This document shows, piece after piece, positions 7,939-18,097 of a stretch of 64,000 nucleotides of DNA (position 1 is the stretch's first letter; the number at the start of each line of letters is the position of its first letter). The notes under the pieces are model-generated. The model had not been told where the DNA came from and ran no database searches. It saw nothing but the letters and a program-made list of their open reading frames with translations. Position numbers and translations under genes: made by a program. Source of the stretch: an uncultured Sulfitobacter sp. Lineage in GTDB: Bacteria > Pseudomonadota > Alphaproteobacteria > Rhodobacterales > Rhodobacteraceae. The DNA lies in contig NZ_CANMQD010000001.1 in the NCBI RefSeq assembly GCF_947499945.1, positions 1,054,001-1,118,000 of the forward strand, written 5' to 3'.

Positions 7939-9114
7939 TTAGTCTGTGATTTTCGATACAACGCCCGCGCCAACGGTGCGGCCGCCTTCGCGGATCGCGA
8001 AGCGCAGACCCTGCTCCATCGCGATTGGGGCGATCAGCTCTACGTCGAACTTCAGGTTGTCACCTGGCATTACCATTTCCGTACCCTCGGGCAGGTTAAC
8101 AGTGCCGGTCACATCCGTTGTACGGAAGTAGAACTGTGGACGGTAGTTCGCGAAAAATGGCGTGTGACGGCCACCTTCCTCTTTGGTGAGGATGTACGCT
8201 TCGGCTTCGAACTTGGTGTGTGGCAGGACGGACTTAGGTGCGCAAAGCACCTGACCGCGCTCAACACCTTCACGGTCGATACCGCGCAGCAATGCGCCGA
8301 TGTTGTCGCCTGCCTCACCACGGTCCAGCAGCTTGCGGAACATTTCAACGCCTGTGCAGGTCGTTGTTTTGGTGTCGCGCAGACCAACGATTTCAATGCT
8401 GTCGCCAACGTTGATCACGCCACGCTCAACACGGCCCGTTACAACAGTACCACGACCAGAGATCGAGAATACGTCTTCCACAGGCATCAGGAACGGCTGA
8501 TCTACAGCGCGTGCTGGTGTCGGGATATACTCGTCCACGGCTGCCATCAGCTTCTTGATGGACTCTTCGCCGATTTCGGGCTGTGTCCCGTTCATCGCGT
8601 GCAGAGCGGAACCAGGGATGATCGGGATATCATCGCCAGGGTACTCGTACTTGGAAAGCAACTCACGGATTTCCATCTCAACCAGCTCGAGCAGCTCTTC
8701 GTCGTCGACCTGGTCAACTTTGTTCATGTAAACAACCATGTACGGGATGCCAACCTGACGGCCGAGCAGGATGTGCTCACGCGTCTGTGGCATTGGGCCG
8801 TCTGCTGCGTTCACAACCAGGATCGCGCCGTCCATCTGTGCCGCACCGGTGATCATGTTCTTCACATAGTCAGCGTGGCCCGGGCAATCGACGTGCGCGT
8901 AGTGGCGTGCTTCGGTTTCGTACTCAACGTGCGCTGTGGAGATTGTGATACCGCGTGCTTTTTCCTCAGGCGCGCCGTCAATCTGGTCATAGGCTTTGAA
9001 GTCACCAAAATACTTGGTGATCGCAGCTGTCAGTGTCGTCTTACCGTGGTCAACGTGGCCGATTGTGCCGATGTTGACGTGCGGTTTGTTACGTTCAAAC
9101 TTTTCCTTTGCCAT
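7939..9114 (-). CDS. tuf: elongation factor Tu
   Basis: GTPase that brings aminoacyl-tRNA to the ribosome. 391 residues, full length. Start [21 protein letters not shown]1 loop GHVDHGKT, G2 RGITIS, G3 DCPGHADY, G4 NKVD. Single open gene with its own promoter region and terminator. In most proteobacteria tuf lies beside fusA or directly before tRNA-Trp; here it is separated from tRNA-Trp by the two CoA-metabolism genes. Whether a second tuf copy exists cannot be seen. Confidence 0.99.
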   Translation of the reverse strand: MAKEKFERNKPHVNIGTIGHVDHGKTTLTAAITKYFGDFKAYDQIDGAPEEKARGITISTAHVEYETEARHYAHVDCPGHADYVKNMITGAAQMDGAILVVNAADGPMPQTREHILLGRQVGIPYMVVYMNKVDQVDDEELLELVEMEIRELLSKYEYPGDDIPIIPGSALHAMNGTQPEIGEESIKKLMAAVDEYIPTPARAVDQPFLMPVEDVFSISGRGTVVTGRVERGVINVGDSIEIVGLRDTKTTTCTGVEMFRKLLDRGEAGDNIGALLRGIDREGVERGQVLCAPKSVLPHTKFEAEAYILTKEEGGRHTPFFANYRPQFYFRTTDVTGTVNLPEGTEMVMPGDNLKFDVELIAPIAMEQGLRFAIREGGRTVGAGVVSKITD

Positions 9115-9246
9115 GGTGGGCGCCTTTCCAAAAGTTCAAGGACCCAGAACGGGCCCGTATTGCATATGGCGCGCGGCATATTTGGTCTAGCAGATAAAAT
9201 CAAGCAGGTCTTGCAAGGCTATCGCAGTTTCACGCCCAGCAATTTG

Positions 9247-9912
9247 TTACCGCCCGCCGCTGGCAGCCGTAGCCGTGACAGCAGCAGTCACAGCTACTGC
9301 ATCATCAGCAACGGCATCATCCACAGAGACGGGTGTTTCGGGCTTGGTTGTTGTTCCTGACCCGTTGAACCAGCCCTTCGCGCGATTTTCTCGCACAAGA
9401 AAATTCTCGATCTGCTTCACAGCATTCTGGCTAAGGTTCTTGAACTGCTGTTCAGCGGTTTTGGTATAGCCTGACCCGACAAGCGGCCCTTGGTCCAATG
9501 ATTCCAGAACTGTGATTTGGTGGGCCTTCGGTGTCAGCTTTTTGTTCTTGGCATCGTCCCAAACGGTGATGCGGATCACCATCGCCGATTTCGGCGCGGC
9601 AACGACCGGAATACCCGGAGGTGCAAGGCAATACCCTTCAATCGAGATGCCAAAGTGATACAAACGGTCGCCATCATATCGGCCGAACCTTTCTGCCACA
9701 GCTTCCTGAAGCATCGTTGTCATCACTTCAGTCTCCAATGCACGGCACAAAGGAACCTTCTGCACCTTTGGAGCCACAACAATATTGTGTTTGAGGTTAA
9801 AATCACCCAGCGGAACGGCACTCTTCCCCAGATCCGATGCACCGTTACAAGCAGCCAAAAAGCCTACCAGTATCAACATACCTACACTGCGCATCATTTT
9901 AGTGCTGTCCAT
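9247..9912 (-). CDS. putative outer-membrane lipoprotein
   Basis: 221 residues with a lipoprotein signal (MMRSVGMLILVGFLAAC, lipobox LAAC, lipidated Cys near residue 22). The mature part contains LCRALETEVMTTMLQEAVAERFGRY and a segment resembling periplasmic or outer-membrane assembly lipoproteins, then ends in an Ala/Val-rich low-complexity tail (VDDAVADDAVAVTAAVTA). Family not recognised with confidence. The start at 9912 has GGAGG upstream. It is divergent from the P450 gene, 136 bp apart. Confidence 0.8.
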   Translation of the reverse strand: MDSTKMMRSVGMLILVGFLAACNGASDLGKSAVPLGDFNLKHNIVVAPKVQKVPLCRALETEVMTTMLQEAVAERFGRYDGDRLYHFGISIEGYCLAPPGIPVVAAPKSAMVIRITVWDDAKNKKLTPKAHQITVLESLDQGPLVGSGYTKTAEQQFKNLSQNAVKQIENFLVRENRAKGWFNGSGTTTKPETPVSVDDAVADDAVAVTAAVTATAASGGR

Positions 9913-10048
9913 CTGACGGTCCTCCCCATTTGCGCACAGCGATACCGCAACGCTGTGGGTGGCGCAATGCGGCCTCGTAATTTGCATTCAAGTTGGCAAA
10001 GTCGCACAGCAGACTTACTTGTCAAAGAGCAATAAGGAGGCTGCCACG

Positions 10049-11401
10049 ATGCCTGCACCCGAGCTACCTGTCCGAGTCCCGTTAATCGACTTTGATCCCG
10101 GATTTTTCACATCCATCGCAAATATGCGCGACAATATCCTGCTCTCAATTCCGGCCCAAGCATTAGAGCAGCCTATCTTCTCTGGTCGCACCTTGATGCG
10201 CTGGCACATGATCATGGAACCTGTCGCGATTAAGCGTGTCTTGCTGGATGCTGTTGACGATTACCCCAAGTCGGATGTGACCAAAACACTCCTTAGCCCT
10301 GCGATTGGCGATTCTCTGTTTATCGCTGAGGGTGCCCATTGGCGGTGGCAACGCCGCGCCACCGCTCCAGCATTCGCCCACCGTTCTGTAACGGCGCTGG
10401 GGCCCGTGATGAGCCGCGCTGCGGAGCAAGCTTGCATGCGCATCGCCGCCGCAGGGCCAAGAGCGATTGATCTGGCCGAAGAAATGGTAAGTGCCACATT
10501 TGATGTCATCGCCGATGTGACTTTTTCCGGCGATGACATGATGGACCGCGCCGCCGTGCATGATGCGATTGATGGCTATATCACTCAGGCGGGGCGTATC
10601 AGCATGCTTGACCTGATGGGTGCACCATCATGGGTGCCACGGCCCGGTCGCCACGAAGCGATGAAACAACTGGAGGCCACCAAAACCACCGCTGATGGCG
10701 CGATTGAGCGAAGACAGGCGCGCGGGTCGTGCGACGTTCCAGACCTGCTCGATCTGTTGCTCTCCGCCGAAGATCCGAAATCGGGCCGCACCATGACCAC
10801 CTCCGAGCTGCGCGATAATCTGCTTACCTTCATCGTCGCGGGCCACGAGACGACGGCTCAGACGCTGGCTTGGGCGCTTTATCTGATGGGCCATGACACC
10901 GGCGCACAGGACCACGCCCGCGCCGAGGCACAGGCCACCCTCAGCGGACGCGTGGCGGGTGCTGGCGATCTGGCATCTCTCCCCTACATCCGCCAGATTA
11001 TTGACGAGACACTGCGCCTCTATCCCGCTGGTGGGTTGCTTTCGCGTACTGCACGCGCCGACGATACCCTCTGCGGGACCAAGATCAACAAAGGTGATAC
11101 GGTCATGATCCCTGTTTATGCGCTGGGGCGGCACCGTAATCTTTGGGATGAACCCGACTCATTCCGCCCCGAGAGGTTCAAAGATCGCAAGGCAATTGAT
11201 CGCTATGCCTACCTTCCCTTTGGCGACGGTCCGCGCGTCTGCATTGGCGCGTCTTTCGCGCTCCAAGAGGCCGTGATTATTCTCGCCACGCTGTTATCAC
11301 GCTTTCGGTTCAGTGCCGTCAAAGGTCGCACACCTGATCCAAAAATGTTGATAACCCTAAGGCCAGAAGGCGGTGTCTGGATGACAGCAGAGCCGATTTA
11401 G
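10049..11401 (+). CDS. cytochrome P450
   Basis: 450-residue soluble bacterial P450 mono-oxygenase. I-helix AGHETT at residues 264-269, ExxR as ETLR at 320-323, and heme loop FGDGPRVCIG with the axial cysteine at residue 398. A strong AAGGAGG site lies 8 bases before the ATG. No ferredoxin or reductase gene is adjacent, so electrons must come from proteins encoded elsewhere. The substrate cannot be predicted from sequence. Confidence 0.96.
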   Translation: MPAPELPVRVPLIDFDPGFFTSIANMRDNILLSIPAQALEQPIFSGRTLMRWHMIMEPVAIKRVLLDAVDDYPKSDVTKTLLSPAIGDSLFIAEGAHWRWQRRATAPAFAHRSVTALGPVMSRAAEQACMRIAAAGPRAIDLAEEMVSATFDVIADVTFSGDDMMDRAAVHDAIDGYITQAGRISMLDLMGAPSWVPRPGRHEAMKQLEATKTTADGAIERRQARGSCDVPDLLDLLLSAEDPKSGRTMTTSELRDNLLTFIVAGHETTAQTLAWALYLMGHDTGAQDHARAEAQATLSGRVAGAGDLASLPYIRQIIDETLRLYPAGGLLSRTARADDTLCGTKINKGDTVMIPVYALGRHRNLWDEPDSFRPERFKDRKAIDRYAYLPFGDGPRVCIGASFALQEAVIILATLLSRFRFSAVKGRTPDPKMLITLRPEGGVWMTAEPI

Positions 11402-11411
11402 GATTGTTAAC

Positions 11412-12554
11412 TTAGTCACAGACAGCCTGCAGCGCGCTCCACTCACCATCTGTATTAATGTCATCATACGCGGCATCTTCACGCGCCGCCTCCCGCGAAC
11501 GGACAATGCGGCTGCTCAAGGTGGGGTGGCTTACGAAATGCGCAAACACGCCTTCGGCATCGCCATATTTGTCACGCAAACGCTCGAACATATCGCCTAG
11601 CGCCGCTGGTGACACACCCGCCTCTTCGAGTGCGACGTAGGCAAATTCATCCGCACCTGTTTCGGCCCCTTGGCTGTAACTGGCGCTGATCAACTGTTCG
11701 GTCAGGAACAAGACGGCGGCACCGCCCGCAAAATCCCCAAACAATAGACCCAATATGCCGATGGAGCCCGCCGAGCGCAGCGCGTGGCGCGTGGGGTCGC
11801 GATTTTCCACATGACCTACTTCATGCGCCAGCACAGCGGCAATCTCGTTCGGGCTAAGGGCGGCATCAATCATCCCGCGAAAGAACACCACATACCCACC
11901 GGGCAAAGCGAAGGCATTGACCATCTCGTGGTCCAGCACAAAGACCTTAACCGCGTCGTCCGTGTCCCGCTCAGCGCCGATTGCCACCAGCATCGCCTCA
12001 AGCGCGGCAAGCCCGTCTTCATTGTCGCAAGTGGGCAAAGGCGGCAGACCAGTTCCCGCAAGTGCCTGCCTGATTTGCCCGAATGTCGCCTCACCCAGCG
12101 CACGTTCCCCCGCAGGCGGCACAAAAGTCGCCAAGCGGTCGGCAAGCAGCGGCACCAGAATACCAATCTGAATCGTAACAGCCGCCACAGCCGCAAACGC
12201 CCACGCCGCCAACCGTCCCCGCCCCTTTGGCGGCGCACTTGCCTGCAACCTATGCATATGACGCAACACGTTCACATTACGCAGATGCAACCGCGCCAAC
12301 GGATCACCCGTCCAACGCAGGATCACTCCTTCGCGTCCTGCCGTGTCCTCAAGTTGTCGTATCTCGTCGAGCGGCCAGCGCACGCCCGCCATCTCCTGCG
12401 CGGGGAACCCGATTTCCAGCACACGAGTATTTGTATCCACCAAGAGCGTCACATCACGTGGAACAGGTGCATCACCATCGAAATAGGCACTGGAGCGTCC
12501 GTCATAGAGGCGCCCACCAAGCGTCGTTTGAGGGATGTCAGGGGGCATGGTCAT
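11412..12554 (-). CDS. M48 family metalloprotease with N-terminal membrane region
   Basis: 380 residues. An N-terminal domain of about 120 residues is followed by one membrane span (LAAWAFAAVAAVTIQIGILV) and an M48 peptidase domain with the zinc motif HEVGH in EIAAVLAHEVGHVENRD and the third ligand region in GAETGADEFAYVALEEAG. Probably faces the periplasm and handles protein quality control. The start overlaps the stop of the upstream DUF898 gene by four bases (ATGA), so the two are translationally coupled. Such pairing is common for M48 and DUF898 proteins in this group. Confidence 0.92.
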   Translation of the reverse strand: MTMPPDIPQTTLGGRLYDGRSSAYFDGDAPVPRDVTLLVDTNTRVLEIGFPAQEMAGVRWPLDEIRQLEDTAGREGVILRWTGDPLARLHLRNVNVLRHMHRLQASAPPKGRGRLAAWAFAAVAAVTIQIGILVPLLADRLATFVPPAGERALGEATFGQIRQALAGTGLPPLPTCDNEDGLAALEAMLVAIGAERDTDDAVKVFVLDHEMVNAFALPGGYVVFFRGMIDAALSPNEIAAVLAHEVGHVENRDPTRHALRSAGSIGILGLLFGDFAGGAAVLFLTEQLISASYSQGAETGADEFAYVALEEAGVSPAALGDMFERLRDKYGDAEGVFAHFVSHPTLSSRIVRSREAAREDAAYDDINTDGEWSALQAVCD

Positions 12555-13867
12555 ATAGCTGCTCCCAAATCCAATGCCTCGGCAAAACCTTCGGCCTCAG
12601 CAAATTCATCACGCGCGCGCTGGCTCACCTGTGCCAGCCCCGCGATGTTCACAAGGCTCAGCGTGACAGACATATGGCGCATCAGCGGATAAGTGACAAA
12701 AGCGTGGTGCAGCACGCTCCAGAACAGGAACACCGACAGATACAGCACTGCAATAATCACAAGCGACATCCAGCGCGGCAAGTCCCCCAGCGGATCGGCC
12801 ATGCCCATCTGCTCTTCAAAGAAGGCCTCAGGGCCAAGCAGGCCAATTGCGAGCCCGAGGATTGCGAGAACGCCAAACAGAAGAATGGTGTAGGCGATCG
12901 TTGTCCCTAACACGTAGATCATAGAAATTCGCAGACCGTTCAGTCTGGACCTCATCTGCACGCCTTCGCTGTGTTTGTGGTCTGTCAATATGCGTTTACT
13001 TACAAAGCGGTAGTGGACCGCGCCGTAGATCAGCAGCATGAAGATCGGAATAAATAAATATAACCGCCACACGCCAACCCAACCGCTTGGGATGTAGTTG
13101 AGCCTCAAAGCAGCCCCCGCAGTGTCCATCAAATCTTCCAACAGCTCTTCCGCACCGGGCATCATCGGCGCGAGATAAATCATCCAGACCAGTAGCCCAC
13201 CCAGCGCAAGCACACCTGCCGCAAAGGGCATCGCAGCTGGGATCAAAATCTGCCAGCGCCCTCCCTGCACAAGCTTGGCCGAACCAAAGTAAGTTCGGTC
13301 GGTTTTATATTTCTCCAGCCAGAACGTCATGCGCGGCCACAGGACACCCAAGGTGCAAATCGTGATTACCCAGTGCACAAGCGCACGCCATGCATAGCCC
13401 CAAGCACCCTTTTCCAACCCAAAGCGCACACCCCGCCAGCGCGTGCGCCCCAACACATAACGCCGTGCGCGATACTGCGCGTAAAACCAGACGGGGATGA
13501 CTCCCAGAAAGCTGGCGAAATAGCCAACGAACGAGCTTTGAAAAAACGAGAAACTTACAAACATCAGCAGCAGGTTCACGATGCCGATGTAGAAGGTCAG
13601 GATCACCACAGCGATGAAAAAACCGAGCAGCTTTTCCAGCGGGTCGCCCACATATTCCAGCGGATGACCACCGGGTCTGATCGACGACCAGTACCAGCGC
13701 CGCAGCCGTGTTTTCATCCAGAAACGGTAAAAGCCAAGCGTCAGGACAGTCCAGAACCCAGACTTGAGCGCAAGCCAAAAGAGCGCGGAGCGGTTGCCCA
13801 CGAACCAAACGTCCATCCCCTGTTCAGGAACGGGCGGCGGCGTTGCCTCAGGTAAACTTGTTATCAC
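12551..13867 (-). CDS. DUF898 (YjgN-type) multi-pass membrane protein
   Basis: About 438 residues with many hydrophobic spans and the repeated family motif seen in WTVLTLGFYRFWMKTRLRRWYWSS and ITICTLGVLWPRMTFWLEKYK. Function of the family is not established. The start is uncertain: an ATG at 13924 would overlap the parC coding end by 77 bases, a GTG at 13867 overlaps it by 20, and an ATG at 13816 would begin MDVWFVGN; none has a good ribosome site. Read-through from parC is likely. Coupled to the M48 gene by an ATGA overlap. Confidence 0.85.
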   Translation of the reverse strand: MITSLPEATPPPVPEQGMDVWFVGNRSALFWLALKSGFWTVLTLGFYRFWMKTRLRRWYWSSIRPGGHPLEYVGDPLEKLLGFFIAVVILTFYIGIVNLLLMFVSFSFFQSSFVGYFASFLGVIPVWFYAQYRARRYVLGRTRWRGVRFGLEKGAWGYAWRALVHWVITICTLGVLWPRMTFWLEKYKTDRTYFGSAKLVQGGRWQILIPAAMPFAAGVLALGGLLVWMIYLAPMMPGAEELLEDLMDTAGAALRLNYIPSGWVGVWRLYLFIPIFMLLIYGAVHYRFVSKRILTDHKHSEGVQMRSRLNGLRISMIYVLGTTIAYTILLFGVLAILGLAIGLLGPEAFFEEQMGMADPLGDLPRWMSLVIIAVLYLSVFLFWSVLHHAFVTYPLMRHMSVTLSLVNIAGLAQVSQRARDEFAEAEGFAEALDLGAAI

Positions 13868-16151
13868 GCGGGAATCCACGCGGCGCCATGCGGCCCGCAC
13901 TTGCACGTTTGCCAGCCCATTCATCCAGCGCTATCTCAGTGCGCGTACGGCCCGCAGGGTCAAGCCAGCTTAGACCGTCAGCACGGGTGAAGGTCGTAGC
14001 ATCCGACAGCCCGCCGTCTTTGTATTTTTGCAGACGCACGCCCTTGCCGCGGCCCATCTCGGGCAGTTCTTCAATATCGAACACCAGCACTTTGCGATTC
14101 TCACCCACGGTGGCGACGCAATCCCCATTCACAGGTTTACAGATCAGCGCACGCGTCTCACCGCGCACATTCAGCACCTGCTTGCCCGAGCGGGTCTGGG
14201 CGACAACATCCGCCTCTGGCACGATGAACCCATCCCCCGCAGATGAGGCCACCAGCAATTTACCATCTGGGCGGTGGATGAACAGGTCCACAATCTGCAC
14301 ATCATTGGGCAGGTCAACGATCAGACGCAGGGGTTCACCCATGCCGCGCCCACCGGGCAGATTTGCACCAGAGATTGTATAGAAGCGCCCGTTGCTGCCA
14401 AAGGCGAGCAAGCGGTCAGTCGTCTCGGCATGGAAGACGAAGCGCGAGGCATCGCCATCCTTAAACTTCAATTCGCGGGTCAAATCAATGTGGCCTGTCA
14501 TGGCCCTGATCCAGCCCATCTGGGAGCAGACCACCGTGATCGGTTCGCGGTCAATCATCGCCTCAAGCGGCACATCCTCGATCTCGCCCGCTTCGGCAAA
14601 GGTCGAGCGACGCGCGCCGCCATCATACATCTTGCCAAACTGCTTTTTCGTCTCGCGCAACTGATCCGCGATACTGTTCCACTGGAGGCTTTCGTTCTCC
14701 AGCAAATCTTCTAGGCCTGCACGCTCTTCCATCAACTCGGACTGCTCGCGCAGCAACTCCAGCTCTTCCAGACGGCGCAAGCTACGCAGGCGCATGTTCA
14801 GGATTGCCTCGGCCTGGACTTCGGACAGCTCACCTTCTCCCGCGGCAGGTGAGACATAATCCTTCTCATCCATCGCGCGGACGTGATCCTTGCTCCAGTC
14901 CTCGCGCATAAGCGCAGCCTTAGGCTCATCATCATAGCGGATAATATCGATCACACGGTCAAGGTTGAGGAAAGCAACGATAAAGCCTTCCAAAACCTCC
15001 AGACGGTGGTCGATCTTCTCCATACGGTGACGCGAGCGGCGCTCCAGCACTTCGCGGCGATGGTCAAGGAAGGCGCGCAGCACTTCCTTCATCGAACAGA
15101 CCTTCGGCGTCACGCCGTCGATCAAAACGTTCATGTTGAGCGAAAAGCGCACCTCAAGATCGGAATGACGGTACATCATCCCCATCAGCACTTCGGGATC
15201 CACGTTTTTGGAACGCGGCTCCAGAACCATACGCACGTCTTCGGCACTCTCGTCGCGGATGTCCGCAAGGATTGGTATTTTCTTGAGCTGGATCGCCTCT
15301 GCGATCTTCTCGATCAGCTTGGACTTTTGCACCTGATAGGGAATTTCAGTGACGACTATCTGCCACTGACCGCGCCCCATATCCTCAACTTCCCAGCGAC
15401 AGCGCAGGCGGAAGCCGCCTTTGCCCGTGCGGTAGGCAGTCGCAATATTCTCGGGCGGCTCGACGATTACACCGCCCGTCGGAAAATCAGGACCAGGCAC
15501 AAAGTTGAGCAACGTATCATCCCGTGCGTCAGGCGTTTTGATTAGGTGGATACAGGCATCACACAGCTCAGAGATATTATGCGGGGGAATGTTGGTAGCC
15601 ATGCCCACGGCGATCCCTGAGGAGCCATTGGCGAGCAAGTTCGGGAATTGCGCAGGCAGCACCGATGGCTCGGTCAGGCGGCCATCATAGTTGTCGCGGA
15701 AATCCACAACATTCTCATTGAGGCCCTCAAGCATCGCTTCGGCCACAGCCGTCATGCGCGCTTCGGTATATCGACTTGCGGCGGGGTTATCGCCGTCGAT
15801 GTTGCCAAAGTTCCCCTGCCCGTCGACCAGTGGATAGCGGACGTTGAAATCCTGCGCCAGACGCGCCATCGCATCATAGATCGCGGCATCACCGTGCGGG
15901 TGGAAATCCCCCATCGTGTCGCCACTGATCTTGGCCGATTTTAAAAACCCACCCGTTGAATTCAGCTTGAGCCGGCTCATCGCATACAGAATACGGCGGT
16001 GCACAGGCTTCAGACCGTCACGCGCATCCGGCAGGGCGCGGTGCATGATCGTGCTCAACGCATAGGTAAGGTAGCGATCCCCTAAGGCACGGCGCAAAGG
16101 TTCGGACGTTTCCTCATGACGAGGTGGCGCTGGTGGTTTTATATCTGACAT
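13848..16151 (-). CDS. parC: DNA topoisomerase IV subunit A
   Basis: Cuts and passes double-stranded DNA to separate daughter chromosomes, together with ParE. 767 residues. The N-terminal breakage-reunion domain has ALPDARDGLKPVHRRILYAM and the active-site tyrosine in DNPAASRYTEARM. The region after about 480 has coiled-coil segments and the C-terminal blades have weak GyrA-box-like repeats, with no canonical GyrA box, which argues for ParC over GyrA. parE is not in the window. Confidence 0.97.
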   Translation of the reverse strand: MSDIKPPAPPRHEETSEPLRRALGDRYLTYALSTIMHRALPDARDGLKPVHRRILYAMSRLKLNSTGGFLKSAKISGDTMGDFHPHGDAAIYDAMARLAQDFNVRYPLVDGQGNFGNIDGDNPAASRYTEARMTAVAEAMLEGLNENVVDFRDNYDGRLTEPSVLPAQFPNLLANGSSGIAVGMATNIPPHNISELCDACIHLIKTPDARDDTLLNFVPGPDFPTGGVIVEPPENIATAYRTGKGGFRLRCRWEVEDMGRGQWQIVVTEIPYQVQKSKLIEKIAEAIQLKKIPILADIRDESAEDVRMVLEPRSKNVDPEVLMGMMYRHSDLEVRFSLNMNVLIDGVTPKVCSMKEVLRAFLDHRREVLERRSRHRMEKIDHRLEVLEGFIVAFLNLDRVIDIIRYDDEPKAALMREDWSKDHVRAMDEKDYVSPAAGEGELSEVQAEAILNMRLRSLRRLEELELLREQSELMEERAGLEDLLENESLQWNSIADQLRETKKQFGKMYDGGARRSTFAEAGEIEDVPLEAMIDREPITVVCSQMGWIRAMTGHIDLTRELKFKDGDASRFVFHAETTDRLLAFGSNGRFYTISGANLPGGRGMGEPLRLIVDLPNDVQIVDLFIHRPDGKLLVASSAGDGFIVPEADVVAQTRSGKQVLNVRGETRALICKPVNGDCVATVGENRKVLVFDIEELPEMGRGKGVRLQKYKDGGLSDATTFTRADGLSWLDPAGRTRTEIALDEWAGKRASAGRMAPRGFPRDNKFT

Positions 16152-16348
16152 GCGCGTTGTGTAGCGATGCTGCGAACAGCCGACAAGCGTCTGGTTTACG
16201 TTTCATCAACTCCGTATCGTTTCGACACAACTTTTGTTGCCGTGTTAATTTTCTTAATTTTTCCCCTAAAATAGAATCGTAAATACTGTTAGGGAACTTT
16301 TGGGGGAAGCCGCACGTTCGGTTCTCAAGATAAAGTTGGAGCCGCGAC

Positions 16349-16927
16349 ATGAAAACATTCATCCTTTTGACCTTTGGCTTTCTCGGCTTTGCTTTCTATG
16401 AAATGAGCGGTGGGTCCGATTTTGAACCAGCCAGCGCACGAATGGCGGACGCCGATGTAGAGACGCAAGAGGCCGAGCAAGTTGCGGAAGTTGTGACCAA
16501 GAAGCCGGCAGCGCCAGTGGCTTCGAACACAGCATCCATCAGTAAAATTGACAGCACACCTGACGTGACACGTGTGGCACTGAATCTAACTAACGTTACG
16601 GACGCTCAGGAAGCGGCAACAACAGAAATTGTTGTACCGACTGCTCGGATCATCGATAGCTCCGAAACACCTCAGATCATCCTGCCAAGCCTGATCGCCA
16701 CCACAAGCGATAATGGCAACAGCTTGGACGGCGACGTGCGCAAAGTGTCCGGCAACCGCGTCAACGTACGCGGCGGTCCATCCACAAACTACGGCGTCGT
16801 AAGCAAGCTCACGCGCGGTGCTGAGGTGGTCATCCTTGAAGACAACGGAGACGGCTGGGTCAAGATGCGCCCCATTGATGGCGGCGAAGCAGGCTGGATG
16901 GCCGATTTCTTGCTCACTTCGGGCTGA
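16349..16927 (+). CDS. exported SH3-domain protein
   Basis: 192 residues. The N-terminal hydrophobic stretch MKTFILLTFGFLGFAFYEMS is a signal or anchor. A low-complexity Ala/Val/Thr linker follows (about 30-125), then a bacterial SH3 domain with the hallmark RVNVRGGPSTNYGVVSKL and GDGWVKMR...AGWMADFLL. Such domains usually bind peptidoglycan. A bidirectional-looking terminator overlaps the start of the next gene. Confidence 0.85.
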   Translation: MKTFILLTFGFLGFAFYEMSGGSDFEPASARMADADVETQEAEQVAEVVTKKPAAPVASNTASISKIDSTPDVTRVALNLTNVTDAQEAATTEIVVPTARIIDSSETPQIILPSLIATTSDNGNSLDGDVRKVSGNRVNVRGGPSTNYGVVSKLTRGAEVVILEDNGDGWVKMRPIDGGEAGWMADFLLTSG

Positions 16928-16968
16928 TAGTCTCAAGGGCGATTGCCTATTCCACCAAAACAGCGCAT

Positions 16969-16999
16969 TTGAGGCCTCATTCACCGATGAGGCCTTTTT
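16969..16999 (+). terminator. terminator after the SH3 gene, fused to the next gene's ribosome site
   Basis: AGGCCTCAT and ATGAGGCCT form a perfect 9-bp stem around TCACCG, followed by seven T. The GAGG of the 3' arm (16989-16992) sits 9 bases before the ATG at 17002 of the short-chain dehydrogenase and is its only visible Shine-Dalgarno sequence. A formed hairpin would therefore both end transcription and hide the ribosome site. Confidence 0.85.
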
Positions 17000-17001
17000 T
17001 T

Positions 17002-17832
17002 ATGACCCAACAACGTTCCATTTTGATCACTGGCTGCTCTTCGGGCATCGGGTACGCTGCGGCATATGGAATGCGTGAACGGGGTTGGCACGTTTATGCC
17101 GCCTGCCGGCAGGAGCTTGATTGCGGACGCATGCGGGAAGAGGGTTTTGATAGCCCACGTATTGACTACACCGATCCCGACAGCATCATTACGGCCCTCG
17201 CAGATGTCCTTGAGGATACCGGCGGCACGCTGGATGCGGTGTTCAACAATGGTGCACATGCGACGCCCGGCGCGGTTGAGGATATCCCCACGGAGGCGTT
17301 GCGCGAGATATTCGAGGCTAACTTTTTTGGCTGGCACACGCTGACCACTGCCATCATTCCGATCATGCGTGCCCAAGGGCATGGCCGCATCGTGCAATGC
17401 TCTTCCATCCTTGGACATGTGGCGATGCCATGGCGCGGTGCCTATACCGCCACCAAATTCGCGCTCGAAGGGCTGACAGATACCCTGCGCCTTGAGATGC
17501 AGGGAACAAATGTACATCCCATCCTGATCGAGCCAGGCCCCATCACATCCAAAATCCGCGCCAATTCCATTCCGCATTTCGAGCGTTGGGTGGATTGGGA
17601 AAACTCAGCCCGCGCCGATGAATATGAAACGGTGCTTGCACAACGCCTATATGGCGAGAGCGGCCCTGACAAATACGAGCTGCCACCTGAAGCCGTAGTA
17701 AAAAAGCTGATCCATGCGCTGGAATCCCCCCGGCCCCGCGCACGATATTATGTGACAAAACCTGCACATTTGGGCGGTTTCATGCGCCGTATCCTGTCCA
17801 CGCGCATGCTGGATCGCGTCCTTAGCCGTTAA
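17002..17832 (+). CDS. short-chain dehydrogenase/reductase
   Basis: 276 residues, classical SDR. Nucleotide loop TGCSSGIG near residue 10, NNGAH (variant of NNAG), catalytic serine in CSSILGHVAMPWRGAY and YTATK with Tyr/Lys. The C-terminal extension (after PGPITSKI) is longer than in minimal SDRs. Substrate unknown. The start is placed directly after the T tract of a terminator, which supplies its ribosome site. Confidence 0.93.
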   Translation: MTQQRSILITGCSSGIGYAAAYGMRERGWHVYAACRQELDCGRMREEGFDSPRIDYTDPDSIITALADVLEDTGGTLDAVFNNGAHATPGAVEDIPTEALREIFEANFFGWHTLTTAIIPIMRAQGHGRIVQCSSILGHVAMPWRGAYTATKFALEGLTDTLRLEMQGTNVHPILIEPGPITSKIRANSIPHFERWVDWENSARADEYETVLAQRLYGESGPDKYELPPEAVVKKLIHALESPRPRARYYVTKPAHLGGFMRRILSTRMLDRVLSR

Positions 17833-17895
17833 AAGGGGTTGCAGCGGCGCATCTGGCCGCTACATCGCCTAGCAACACACGAAGGGAGACTACCT

Positions 17896-18093
17896 GTGGC
17901 CGATCCGTTTTTCATTCTTATTGTTATTGCCGTGCTTGCTGTGGTTGTTGTCTTGGTCATGGGTTTGGGTGGTTTTGCCAGTGGCGGCGCTTTTAACAAA
18001 GCGAACTCGAACAAGCTGATGCGCTGGCGCATCGGGCTACAGTTCATCGCTGTCATCCTCATCGTGATATACGTCTATTTCGTCAAAGGATAA
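17896..18093 (+). CDS. small two-span (HIG1-type / twin-transmembrane) protein
   Basis: 65 residues starting at GTG with AGGGAG 7 bases upstream. Two membrane spans (FFILIVIAVLAVVVVLVMGL and IGLQFIAVILIVIYVYFVKG) flank a short loop with NKLMRWRI, which is the pattern of HIG1-domain proteins linked to cytochrome oxidase assembly. It ends 4 bases before the adenosyltransferase gene, so both share an operon. Its function in this context is not known. Confidence 0.8.
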   Translation: MADPFFILIVIAVLAVVVVLVMGLGGFASGGAFNKANSNKLMRWRIGLQFIAVILIVIYVYFVKG

Positions 18094-18097
18094 GCAC

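Noticed and set aside
7924..9360. 478-codon open frame on the plus strand opposite tuf
   Set aside because: It lies antisense to a clearly real, highly conserved tuf gene and its protein has no sensible motif.
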